A DNA stretch of 64,000 nucleotides from Thalassia testudinum (taxonomy: Eukaryota; Streptophyta; Magnoliopsida; Alismatales; Hydrocharitaceae), in NCBI GenBank assembly GCA_037157565.1, contig JAZHRO010000063.1, forward strand, positions 155,856,501 through 155,920,500, read 5' to 3'. A program made the position numbers and the translations under genes. Below, piece after piece: positions 21,847-32,241 of the stretch (position 1 is the stretch's first letter; the number at the start of each line of letters is the position of its first letter). The notes beneath the pieces were generated by a model that ran no database searches, was not told the DNA's origin, and saw only the letters and a list, made by a program, of their open reading frames with translations.

Positions 21847-23690
21847 TGATGATAACGTCATCATCAGCCATAACTAGTTTTAATTAGTCAGAATCAATTG
21901 ACAACTGCTTTTACATAATCGCCAGAGAGTCATAATTCATTGCATATCCATTCTAAGAAGAATGCATTAAATCAGGGTTAAATCTGTAGTTTTAATAGAA
22001 GATCATAAATGCAGAGAAATCATGGGATTTCTCAGGGGTTAAATGAAGGTCAAATGTTCATTAATGACTAATAAGAGGGTTCGTACAGACAGAAATGGAT
22101 TTTCATATATTTTGAGAATTAACAGACACCTGAAACCCTAATTTCAGACCTGCTTAATTAACAGAGGTTATGGTTAGGATAAAATTCACCTAAACCTTCT
22201 AAAAATCATAGAAAAATATTCCATAAGGTTTCGTATCCTTGATTTGACTATTGAAACCCATTTTGACCTAAAGCAAAGTCTCAGATAGGAAGTTACCCTA
22301 ATTTGGATTTCTGCATAATTGCCCAATCAAATTTGATCAAAACCAAAATATGACTTCACCATCAGATTTCTTGGGTCAAAATTAGGTTCTTACCAAAATT
22401 TGGGTCCAATCAGAGATCATCTTGACCTATTTTTCATTTTAGTACAGTCTAACTCTTTTTCTCTCACATAAACCCCTAGCTTTCGAAATCCTTGCTAACT
22501 GCCCCCTAATTTTGTCATCTTCTTCGCATTTAGGTCCCTGCTACCATGGTTGTGTGAACCCATCAGGCACTGACCTTCCATTTGGGATTTCTCCCTGATT
22601 CACACTCAAACCCTTCCAAAATTGGACGGGAGACTCTTGAAGAGATTCCCTTCAATCTAAACCCAATCTTGGACCACGAATCTTGCCCTAGAGTTCATGT
22701 CAACTCTTGGAAATCACCAAATTCTCCTCCTTGATTTTTGAGCTTTCAAGCTTGTTTTCAAGCTTGGAAGCTCGACTCTAGCCCTATAAAAGGGCCCTGA
22801 CCAACTTCCCTCGCTCCTTAGCTTGGTTTTGGCCAAAATCTACCCTCTTCCATCCTCTCCGGCTGAATGCTCCATGAGCTCTGGCAAGCTTCTCCATCTA
22901 ACTTCTTCGCCCACCGCCAAAGACAATAGTCAGCGGGAGCATCTTCCTCTAGTTCCTCCGTTGCTCGCAATACCAGCGAGGGTCTCCTTCCTCCGTCTTC
23001 TACGCTGATTCTCCCACCAAAGATTTCACCTTCCATAGCGTCAGCCAATCAAAGCCGATGTCGCCTTGCCCCTTTCATCCAATTAGCTTATGTTAGTTAG
23101 GTTTATTTTTCCCTCTACTCTCCTTCCCTCTCATTTATCACTCAACTCGATAGCCGATATGCCCTCCACTCCACTGTCATCTCCATGTTCGGCCACACCT
23201 CTGGCGAGTCCTATACACCTCCAAAAACCACCAAACAACTCGCCAACACTACCTACACCTCTGTCGTGACCACACAAGCAAAACCCCTCAAGAAATTGAG
23301 GGGATTGCTATGCCAAACGCTCCACCAATGACACCACCTTCACACCAACTATTCTGCCTCCGCCATACCCAAACAACCACCCCCGCAGCTCGCCACCACC
23401 ACCGCCGCCCTCTCCATGCCACAACGAAGCTCCTAAACGTTTTCAGTGTAGCCATTAAGCCACTTTCATCTTTACAGGTACTCAACCCTCGCTGCCATTA
23501 GTAGAGCTTCTTCGTGAGACCTTGGGTGCCTAGCTTCAGCACATTCAACCCCGCCTGCACCTCCAGGTCACGCGGACACCTTCCACATCTACGCTCAGGG
23601 CTTCAATTGGAAGCCTTCTCCTCAGTTGCTGCGGCAATTGGAGAAGAACCCATAGCATTCGCACGCAAAGGAAAGCTGCAATGGGATTAT
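21847..23690 (+). repeat. Diverged family A-like LTR, plus orientation, truncated at its 3' end
   Basis: It starts with the tip hairpin TGATGATAACGTCATCA followed by AGCCATAACTAG, as in other family A copies. The AT-rich U3 contains TTTTGACCTAAA and TTAGGTTCTTACCAAAATTTGG, which align with the same U3 segments at 3950-4140 and 62400-62520. TATA is CCTATAAAAGGG near 22785. GC-rich R/U5 sequence follows, then the family B minus-strand LTR begins near 23690, so the purine tract and U5 end are missing. No polypurine tract precedes the start, suggesting a 5' LTR or solo fragment. Confidence 0.65.
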
Positions 23691-24913
23691 GACGTTTGCT
23701 GGACGCGTTTGCATTAAATCGTTCGTTGTAGCATGTTTTACGACATCAATTTTAAATAAGAATAAATGAGCGTGAGTCAGAGTGTCAAACACAGGGAGAC
23801 GTGAAATCAGATCAAATACTCATTTTATGTCACAAAAATTCATCGTTTGTTTCGCTTGCAAACCAGATAGAACGAGAAAGAAAGGGAGAGAGAGAGAAAG
23901 AAAGAAAGAGAGAAGAGAGATAGGGTTAGAAATCCGATAAGATATGAGGACAATATATAAAAGATCTAGTCAAATGTTGTAATCCAGAAAATATAGAGGA
24001 ATGCTTAAGTGAAAGAAATGAACTACACTATCACATAAAATTAAACTAAGAACAATGAACAAGAAAGTATCGAGGCAGCCACAATGGTGAAGGAGCTTTC
24101 GTCGATGGCTCGACGTCTTCACAACCTTGCTTGGGAGCTCTAAGAGTGGTGGAGTTGCTTAGGTAGATGATGGATGCAAATGGGAGGGGTAGGGCCCTTT
24201 TTATAGTTGAGGAAATGGCTCAAATTCATCATTGGTTCAATAGCGACATTCAAAATGTAGCTACAGACCCACCGCATCCGTCGCCCTTGCCTCCTCCCTC
24301 GCACCTTCAACGCAAGCATAGCTGCCATGTGATCTACGTTCGCTCTGCTTAAGCCATTCGATCGAAGATCGGATGGCTAAAACCAAACCTCGGCTGCTAC
24401 TTGCGATCACGCCTTGCGCCCAAGTTAGATGGGGTGTATGCTCCGACATGGATTATCGTGAAGCCATCGCAACGACCGCATGTGGGATGATCGTTGGATG
24501 GTAATCCAATGGTAGATCTCACGTGATGATGAGGCTACAAGTGCTACTGGCATGCGATGGAGAGCTGCAGATGCACCACATGTCACGTCATGAGCCGTTG
24601 ATTATCAGATCAACGGTCAGCATTTCTTGAGCTTGTTGTAGGAGCTACGCAGGTTGGATTGGGATGATTTTGAGTCCGTTGGACTCTGTTCATTGGTCTA
24701 GATCCATTCGTATCGTTCGATCGCTCATCTGAGACCTGTTTCAAAATGGACTTCTGCATATGGTCATTAAACATTGATTCTAAACGATTAAACTGTAAAG
24801 ATCATGCAATATGCATGCAATGCTCCCAAACCCATTATAATCTGACATTATCGCACAAGTACCCTCGAAATTGACTCTAATTGATGTTATTGATACTTGT
24901 AATTGTAGAGTCA
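23690..24913 (-). repeat. Family B LTR (3' LTR, minus orientation)
   Basis: On the minus strand it starts TGACTCTACAATTAC at 24913, directly after a polypurine tract. It has a TATA box at about 24195-24201 (CAACTATAAAAAGGG) and ends near 23690 after a segment containing CTACAACGAACG, the counterpart of the tRNA-Asp-like U5 box of family A. Length is about 1.2 kb. The segment at 23865-23935 is GAGA-rich. Related plus-strand copies are at 18081 and 28960. Confidence 0.65.
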
Positions 24914-25862
24914 TAATACCCCCATGCCCACCCCTTAGTAGTCCCTAGCAAGGTTTAACCTAAATATTATTTACAACAAAAATTAGGAATTGATTGCTTA
25001 GGTAGAAGTTGCTTGTCAATAGGAGGAAATTTCTACTAAGAACCTAACTCGCTAAGACTCAACAGTGCCCAGGTTGCCTTCCAAAATGCTGACCTCCCGA
25101 ATCCTCGCCTTATTCTATATAGAAGCAAATACATATTTTTTCTTTTTCATCTTTTCTAATTTTTTTTCTTTTTTTTAGTATTGAGGATTTCAAGGTAACT
25201 TTTTACGGCTACTCAATCCACCAAAGACTCGAAAAGGATTCTTAGTACTAAGCATCTTATTGTGAAAGTGATAGACTCACTCAACGACAATTAAAATGGA
25301 CTTCAGGTTTCTACGCCCCTAGGTGACCTGAAAGAAAAAATGTTACCTAAAGGTGTATCTATCTGACCGGTAGCTTTCTCCCTACTTTTTATTTTTGTGG
25401 GGTCAACAAAAGGGCGAACCCAGTGTATATCTCCCCTAATTATGCTACTTCCCCGCTTCTTCCTTAAGTGTTTTGGAATTCTTGTGCATTTTATGAGCTG
25501 GGATCTAAACAACTGGCCAATGGGCAGTTACCCACGACAACTTGCCAGCCATACTCGTGCGATGAAGTGTGGCTTATTTCTTTTTTTTTGTTTCTCTCTT
25601 CTTTTTTAAGGTAGGTGGCTTTCCTGATCTAAGATTTACCTAAATGCTATAGTGAAAGAGAATGGTCCTGTGGCTAGCCTCTGGACAACCTGCCAATGGG
25701 CTGTTTCCCACGACAGCTTGCCAGCCATACCACCCTAGAAGGTTCATTAGCTACCCAATTTTCGTTAAAACCACTGATGAGTGAGTCAGTGCAAAATGTG
25801 TGTAGATGCTTAGACTAAAAATCTTCCCCAAATTAGAGGGCTGATTGATAAGTCGTATACTT
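24914..25862 (-). mobile_element. 3' untranslated end of a family B gypsy element
   Basis: The reverse complement of 25640-25860 matches 50770-50987, which lies downstream of an integrase tail. This is therefore the stretch between integrase and 3' LTR in the same family. It ends with GGGGTGGGCATGGGGGTATTA, a polypurine tract at 24914-24934. The motif TTGCTAGGGACTA lies just before it. A direct repeat of about 50 bases occurs at 25507-25556 and 25686-25735 (core CCCACGACAACTTGCCAGCCATAC, second copy CAGCTTGCC). The right edge at 25862 is set by the insertion of a copia LTR. Confidence 0.6.
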
Positions 25863-27349
25863 TGTTAGTGGCACAAGAAGGGGGTCTTGAATTGTGCAAA
25901 CAAAAATTCAAACAATCGCAACAGCACACAAGTATTTAGAGAGCAAACCCTTGCAGGAAAAACCTCTACCTAGATCTATCAATCTAGGATTTTGCCCCTA
26001 CCCAAGTAGGAATTACTAACAGCAAGTAATCTTACAAATCCCATCTTCCTGGACAAACCCCAAGAAGAGTTTTGCCCCTATACTAAGAAGAAATGGGAAA
26101 CCCACAAACCGAGTACCCAAATAAACTATCAAAAAGCAATATAGAACTATAAGCCTTGAAAAAAGAATAAGAATACTCCTTTATCAAACCTATAAGCAGT
26201 TGGGAGATTTACTCTCAAATGAATAGCAGCACAAATAAGCAAGAGAGCAAAAAGAGCACAGTAAGATCAAGAGCTTTGCAATGATGTATATTTCCTTTGT
26301 ATATGTTTTTGTGTGTGTGTGTAAAAACATAAGGCAACCTATATGGGGGTATATATAGGTGTAGGAGGTCAGATATAGTTGTTGGAGTTTGAATTGGATT
26401 GAATTGAATTGAGCAAGAATGGCTATAAAGCATTAACTCAAATTTTGTTCATATCAGACATCTGAAAAGACTATTTCAGACGTTTGAGAATAAAATAGGG
26501 CATCTATCAAGTCTCCAAAATAAATCTAGTGGTTATTGGACTAAATATAGGGACGTCTGAAAAAGAAATAGACATCTGATCATAAAGGTTTAGACGTTTG
26601 ATTATTAAATGGGACATCTGAAAAGATAACAGGAAAAGAATGTTCGTTACTGGAATGAGATTAGACCCAAACAGGGATCTAAACAAATGTGGTCAAATGT
26701 CTTAAAAGAGACCAGAAGACATCTGAAACAAGTTAAGGACGTCTGAAGGCCTTCAACGTTCAAAAGTGAAACAGAAGCACTTTAACAGGGGTCAAAGTGA
26801 ACGTTGGAGGGATATGGATGTCTGAATGACTTGAAAAAAATGACCATTGCTCAAAAACTCAAGATGGCTTCTGAAAGCCAAGGAGGCATCTGAAACACTA
26901 AAACAGACGTCTGAGATAAGTAGTAGATGTCTGAAAAAAATCAAATGACAAAAAGTTCAAGATCTGGTGAAGAGAATAGGTTTTGGATGAGATCCTGGAT
27001 GTCTGGAAAGATAATTAGACATCCTAAAAATCATCTTCAGACGTCTGAAAGAAAAGAAAGACGTCTGAAAAATCTGACAGAATTATAAGAAGAGCTAGAA
27101 ACATCCTAAGGAAATCTAAGGATAACTCAAGGCTTTTACGCTCTAATAAAATAATCTAGATAAGAAATAAAACAAAGCTTTTGCCCTTCCTTTTCCTTGA
27201 TCCTTTTCATTAAACCCTTCCTACATCATGTTAGTCTCTTCCAAGCATCCTTTTCCTTGATCCTTTTCGTTAAACCCTTCCTGCATCATGTTAGTCTCTT
27301 CCAAGCAATAACTTATTTTTCATTATCAAAAAATACAATAATATCAACA
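25863..27349 (-). repeat. Ty1/copia LTR (SIRE/Maximus-like), minus orientation
   Basis: The minus strand starts TGTTGATATTATTG at 27349, right after a polypurine tract, and ends CACTAACA at 25863, giving TG/CA ends over 1,487 bp. The tract sequence AAAGGGGGAGATTG at the LTR junction is the arrangement known for SIRE/Maximus-type copia elements. The left neighbour is element B 3' untranslated sequence whose homology to 50785 stops exactly at 25860, confirming the boundary. Inside are about eighteen copies of a GAC(G/A)TCTGA motif (26455-27070). A second LTR is not visible in the window. Confidence 0.7.
26455..27070. repeat. Cluster of about eighteen GAC(G/A)TCTGA motifs
   Basis: Variants of AGACGTCTGAAA recur every 20 to 60 bases in one orientation, for example near 26455, 26478, 26552, 26569, 26592, 26611, 26720, 26737, 26904, 27038 and 27058. 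Changes concentrate at the CG (GACATC, GATGTC), as expected from cytosine deamination. Spacing is irregular, so this is not a simple tandem array. More copies occur at 28754, 28773, 28853 and 29049. Confidence 0.75.
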
Positions 27350-27350
27350 A

Positions 27351-27366
27351 TCTCCCCCTTTTTTTG
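27351..27366 (-). other. Polypurine tract of the copia element
   Basis: The minus strand reads AAAAAAAGGGGGAGA, ending one base before the LTR. A second purine run, AAAAGGGGGAGACA, lies at 27421-27434. Confidence 0.65.
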
Positions 27367-28149
27367 AAATGACAAAAAAAACATTTATATGAAAATACTC
27401 CCCCTACATAAAAGCTTATGTCTCCCCCTTTTGTTTTGGCATTAGCAAAAAAATAGAACAAGCATTAGAAAAAGTTACAATGTTTAACATAACAAAAAGT
27501 TTTGTTAACATAACAAAAAGTCAATAAGCGCAAAGTAGCCATCTAAAGACACTAATCAAAGGTTCTTCTTCCCTTTGGAGTATGCAGACTCCAGATTCTT
27601 CATGTGATCTTCCAAGCAAGATGGTTGCATTGCATATTGATTGGTTAAGCTCTAGAGATAGTCATGATCTTCATTTTGTCTCTTTAGTTGGAGGTTCATC
27701 CCATCAAACATGGCTTTTTGAAAAGCCTCTTGATTTCCCTGTACATTCTCCCAAGAGTAGTCCCAAGAAGTGGAATAGAAAGAATAAGTAGATGGATCAG
27801 GAAGCATGAGAGGAACTTGAGAGTTAGTAGGAGAAGATTGAGAAGGTTAAGGAATTTCTTCCTCAACTTGTCCTTCTTTAGTTCCTTTCTTAAGACCCAT
27901 AAGAAGTAAAGTAGTGCGATCAAACTTTTTAATGGATTCATCTACAAACAAGCATTTCAAATAAAGGTTAAAGAAGATGAGCATGTTGGAAATAAAGGCA
28001 CCTAAAGGAAGGTTCCTACGGTGTGTGCTACATAAGCTATCCATGATCAAATCACACCAATTCAATTTTGTTCGATTTAAAAAAGCTTATAGGATATAGG
28101 CAATCTCCTTAGAAATGTGATCAAAAGATCCTGACTTTCCATGTAAATT

Positions 28150-28703
28150 TCATGAAACAAGTCCAGCTAAAATGCGAGGTACAATCTTAAGATGACGAGA
28201 TTCAAGTTTCATTCCTTCAAAGTAAACATCATCTTTGACTAAAGTCATTGTAACAATGGAGAAAGTAACTTCTTTCGCAATGTCCCGCCAATGAACTCCT
28301 GAGTAGGCGGTGCAAGCAATTGAAGCAATTATTTCATTTGTAATGGTAAAGGATACATTCAAAACACTAGACTTTAAATAGAGCTAGTGGGTGTGGAGTC
28401 ATTTACTAAATTTGCATAGAATAATTTCACAAGCTTAGGAAATATACCAGGAATTTTCCCACCGGGAAAAAATTTCTCATCAAAGAAGTGTTCAATTCCT
28501 TGAGCTTGAAATAAGGCTAGGAGACCATAATCCTTAAAATCATCCCATATAATTGGTCTACCACACCTAACCTTAAACTTCTCAAAATTGTTAAGTTTTT
28601 GGGAGGCCTTTTTGGTTAGGCAAAATTGTTCCATGACATTAGGTAATTCTTCTTCAGATGGAGGGTTACTAGGTCCAGCACTCCTTTGTTTCCTATGAGG
28701 CAT
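28150..28703 (-). pseudogene. Decayed plant-retrotransposon accessory ORF (env-like / 'putative plant transposon protein')
   Basis: Two minus-strand frames follow one another. The first is 28703-28374 (109 codons, starting MPHRKQRSAGPSNPPSEEEL and containing GIFPKLVKLFYANL). The second is 28362-28150 (71 codons, with ISGVHW-type and RHLKIVPRILAGLVS segments). The block VKLFYANL followed by a conserved hydrophobic region resembles the accessory domain found at the 3' side of pol in SIRE-like copia elements and annotated as a putative plant transposon protein. Sequence to about 27850 appears to continue it with stops and frameshifts. Its place just upstream of the polypurine tract fits. Function is unknown, and pol itself is absent here. 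Confidence 0.45.
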
Positions 28704-28959
28704 AATAAGGAAAAGAGAAGAATAAATCTTAAAGACACAAAAAAACTTTAGTCAGACGTCTGGATTGAACGTCAGACGTCTGAAAAACACAAGTCAAAAG
28801 TCTGAAAAAAATTAGATGATCAAAAGTTTTAGAGACAGAAGTGATAACAGGAGACATCTGAAACCAAGAAAAAAGAAAAGAAAGGAGATTCCCACCAAAC
28901 AAAAAACATTGAAGAAAAAAATTAATCATAAGTATAAATGTAGTCGTATACAAGAAAAA

Positions 28960-30036
28960 ATACAATATCTAGATGAGAGGATGTAATGAATACCAAATGA
29001 AGAATGTATCCGCTACCTCAAGAGTTGACAGACGTTCAGTGAGAATGGGAGACGTCTGTTGAGAACAGGAGACGATTACGACTGCACAGTAGTGTGGGCG
29101 TGCACACACGTGCGGAGGGACGCATGCGCAACAGCGTAGAGGGAGCGCATGGGCGCGTGCGGAGACAGCGGCAACGCATGTGGGCACGTAGCGTGCGGAG
29201 GCACACGACATGGGCACGTGGAGAGAGTGCCAGTGCAGCGACAACGTGGGTGCAAGGTTGTCTTCAGTGACATTTGCAATGGATCTTCATCGATGTTTAT
29301 GACCGTCACTAAATGTCCTGTATATGAAATTTATCTTTTCCTCCACTATAAAAGAACCCCTCCCATTCTTCTTCATCTCTTCCTTTCTTCCTCTCACCAC
29401 CTCCAAGGCTCTAAAGAGAGCTTGTCCCAAGCCCGGGATGCTCCTCTAGAGTAGACATCAAATATTTTTCCCACCTCTCATCTCCCTTCGTGGAGCATCC
29501 CGTGGCCATCTTCTCACCTCCCTTCGGGAAGAAGATCCTCGCCGCAATGCCGTCCTACCCTGACCTCCTTCCTTTGACTCCATCTTCGTTCGTCTCGCTC
29601 CTCACCACCTTCCTCCAGGTGATGTCAGAGTGAGTCATCCTCCGAGCGACCGTCGATGGGGATTCTTCTCATCTCCATCTATCTTTATTGCTTTCTAGTG
29701 TAGTTTTTCCTACTTTCATAGTTATAGAAACAGTTATTAAGATTTATGTGACTATTTTTCTCTCTCTCTCTTATATTTTGCAAGTAGATTAGTTAGATAA
29801 GAATTCATCGACCTAATCTTTTTCCTGCTAAAAATACTAAGAAAATTAGAAAAGACAGAAATGACAAAAATAAATAAAAGCGAAATGTGGATGTTTAAAA
29901 CCAAACGTTCGCCTCCCCTTGTTAGACCCGAGACTCACTTCTTGAGTTTCGATTATAACTTTTATCTGATTGACGGATTTTCTCTCGAATCGAACTACGA
30001 TGATGGGTTTTCCAAAATCAACTCCTTTTCGTGACA
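28960..30036 (+). repeat. Family B/C LTR, plus orientation, 3' part
   Basis: 29300-29470 matches 19330-19480 block by block: GTCACTAAA, CTATAAAAG TATA box at 29344-29351, CTCTCACCACCTCCAAGGCTCTAAAGAG and CCCGGGATGCTCC. 29880-30020 matches 19900-20030 (GTGGATGTTTAAAACCAAACGTTCGC). The start is unclear. 29095-29225 is GC-rich with CACGTG boxes at about 29107 and 29216. At 30036 it meets the RNase H sequence of element B in the opposite orientation, without a primer site, so the junction is a rearrangement rather than a normal element end. Confidence 0.6.
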
Positions 30037-30317
30037 AGATCCACTGCTATCATTTTGGCACTGACTTTATCCCTAATTTCAAGATCAAATTCTTGAAGTA
30101 ATAGAATCCAGCAAATAAGCCGGGCCTTGGCATCTTTTTTGGCCGAGAGATGTTTCAAGGCTAAGTGGTCGATATAAATGATTACATGAGAACCTAAAAG
30201 ATAAGCCCTGAATTTTTCTAAAGCAAAAACTACAGCTAGCAATTCTTTTTCAGTAATGGTGTAGTTCCTTCGGGCCTCTTCCAGAGTCTTGCTAGCATAG
30301 CAGATCACAGAGGGCAT
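30018..30317 (-). pseudogene. Element B RNase H domain
   Basis: This ORF encodes the gypsy RNase H block: VICYASKTLEEARRNYTITE, then KELLAVVFALEKFRAYLLGS, then YIDHLALKHLSAKKDAKARL and [11 protein letters not shown]. It is the continuation of the RT upstream at 30500-31250 on the minus strand. The final codons after KVSAKMIAVDL are the junction with LTR sequence, so the protein stops where integrase should begin. The upstream part (30320-30500) is in another frame, so frameshifts have already separated it from RT. Confidence 0.8.
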
Positions 30318-30499
30318 TTTCTCAATCTTCTAACCCAAGACAACCCCGATGGCATAATCAGATGCATCAGCCATAATCTACAATGGAGCAATCCAGACCA
30401 GTAGTTACAACACCGGGGCACAAGTGACTACCGTTTTTAACAAATCAAATGCCTTATGGCATGATTCACCAAACTTGAATGGTGTGTCTTTGGCCAGAA

Positions 30500-31536
30500 G
30501 GTTACTCAAGGGTCGAGCAACCTTCGAGAAGTCCTTGATGAATCTTCTATAAAAACCCACATGCCCAAGGAAAGAGTGGATCTATTTTACGGATGTGGGT
30601 GGAGGAAGTCTAGAGATAGCATACAACTTAGCCTTATCAACCTCAATACCCCGATTAAAGACCACATGACCTAGGACAATGCCTTCCTGAGTCATAAAGT
30701 GGCTCTTTTCCTAGCTAAGGGCCAGCCGTGTCTTGATGCATCTCTGGAGGATCAATTCCAAGTTAGCTAGGCAGGACTCAAAAGAATCTCTGAAAATGGA
30801 GACATCATCCATGAACACCTCAAGACAATGTCCCACCATGTCAAAAAAGATGGCCAGTATGCACCTTTGAAAAGTTGCGGGTGCATTGCAAAGCCCGAAT
30901 AGCATTCTACGGAGTACAAAGGTTCCGTAGGGACATGTGAAAGTTGTCTTTTCCTGGTCTTCCAGATGATAGGGACTTGGTTATATCCCAAATAATCATC
31001 CAGGAAGAAAAAGTATTTTTTCCCAGCTAACCTTTCTAGGATTTGATCAATGAATGGCAAGGGAAAGTGATCCTTTTTGGTGGTTGTGTTCAGCTTCCTA
31101 TAGTTAATATAGACTCTCCATGCAGAAGTTGAACGAGTGGTGAAGGTTTCCCCTTTCTCGTTAGTCGTAACGGTTATTCCCACCTTCTTGGGTATAATTT
31201 GAATGGGGCTAAGCCATGGACTATCCGAGATTGGGTATATAATTCTAGCATCGAGCCACTTGATTATATCTTCTTCTTGACCACTTCTCGCATATTCGAG
31301 TTTAGTCTCCTTTGCATTTCACGAGAAGGGTGGGATCCATCTTCCATAAAAATACGATGATTATGATAAGATGGCTCGATCCCCTTAAGGTTGTGGATGG
31401 TCCAACCAATTGCCTCCTTATTATTCTTAAGGACCTTAATCAACCTCAATTCTTGCTCCTTAGTCAAATTGGAACTAATAATCACAGGGAGCGTGTTCTT
31501 AGTTCCTAAGAGCTCATATTTCAAATTTTTAGGCAA
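30500..31536 (-). pseudogene. Element B reverse transcriptase, frameshifted
   Basis: 31264-31536 carries the RT leader (KEAIGWTIHNLKGIEPSYHNHRI...SREMQRRLN). 30767-31183 has WRVYINYRKLNTTTKKDHFPLPFIDQILERLAG. 30711-30905 has MLFGLCNAPATFQRCILAIF and the catalytic box VFMDDVSIFRDSFE. 30500-30700 encodes the thumb (GHVV, FYRRFI-like) with several stops. The active-site aspartates are retained but frames change several times. RT reads DNA or RNA templates for element copying in the cytoplasmic particle. Confidence 0.85.
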
Positions 31537-31691
31537 TGGTTTAAATTCAAGCTAAGGTGGGTTTAGTATAGAAGGTAGGGAGGACGTTGATGAAGATTCA
31601 TCAGGATGATCCAGTGGAAGAGACTGGGAATGAATAAAATCAACAGCCTCTTTAGGATGTGGCAGGTCTGCCACGGAGGTTGTGGGTTGGG

Positions 31692-32241
31692 TTAACTAAA
31701 GTTGATGGAGTCCTCGAGTGCAGTGATCATCATACAAGTCTCAAAATCATGATCCTCGAGCTCCTCAATGAATCCACAATCCTCAAATCCTCTTATCTCT
31801 TTAAAAATATCAAGAGTTAGCTTCCTATCCCCAAAGGTGATCTCCATACTACCGCTCTCACAGTTTATGTTGGCCTTGGCAGTAGCTAGGAACAGGCGGC
31901 CAAGAATGATGGGTGTGTTCCTCAAATCGTTAGATACATCCATGTCAAGGATCAGGAAATCTACGGGAAAATAGAAGTCCTTGACCTTGACGATTACATC
32001 CTCAATAACGCCCTTCGGTGTGGTGACCGAATGGTCTGCTAATTGTAGCATTACTGACGTTGGCCTAAGTTCGCCTAATCCAAACCTCTCACAAAGAGAA
32101 GTCGGGATTAGGTTGATGGATGCACCTAGATCCAACAGTGCCCTATCAGAAGTGTATTCCCCAATAACACAAGAAATCAAGGGGGCACCTAGATCTTTCT
32201 TCTTTTGAGGAAGGTGATGCAGGATGACAGAACTTGCTTGC
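31692..32241 (-). pseudogene. Element B gag-pro, aspartic protease part (downstream half)
   Basis: The minus frame encodes an Athila/Tat-type protease: RALLDLGASINLIPTSLCERFGL with the active-site triad D-L-G, then LADHSVTTPKGVIEDVIVKV, FLILDMDV and IILGRLFLATAKA. The frame is cut at 32241 by insertion of element D; the first residues of the apparent ORF up to 32261 belong to the inserted LTR. The upstream part of the same protein lies at 49585-49815, in the same frame, with one CTTGC copy at each edge. Confidence 0.9.
32237..32241. other. Target-site duplication of element D, left copy
   Basis: CTTGC directly precedes the LTR and is repeated directly after the right LTR at 49585-49589. Five-base duplications are usual for gypsy elements. 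Confidence 0.9.

Noticed and set aside
26455..27070. CRISPR-like array
   Set aside because: Repeats are about 10 bases, irregularly spaced and varied, inside a plant LTR; no cas genes and a eukaryotic setting.
28969..29454. ORFs rich in C, H, R over a GC-rich block
   Set aside because: Product of biased composition in the family B/C LTR upstream of its TATA box.
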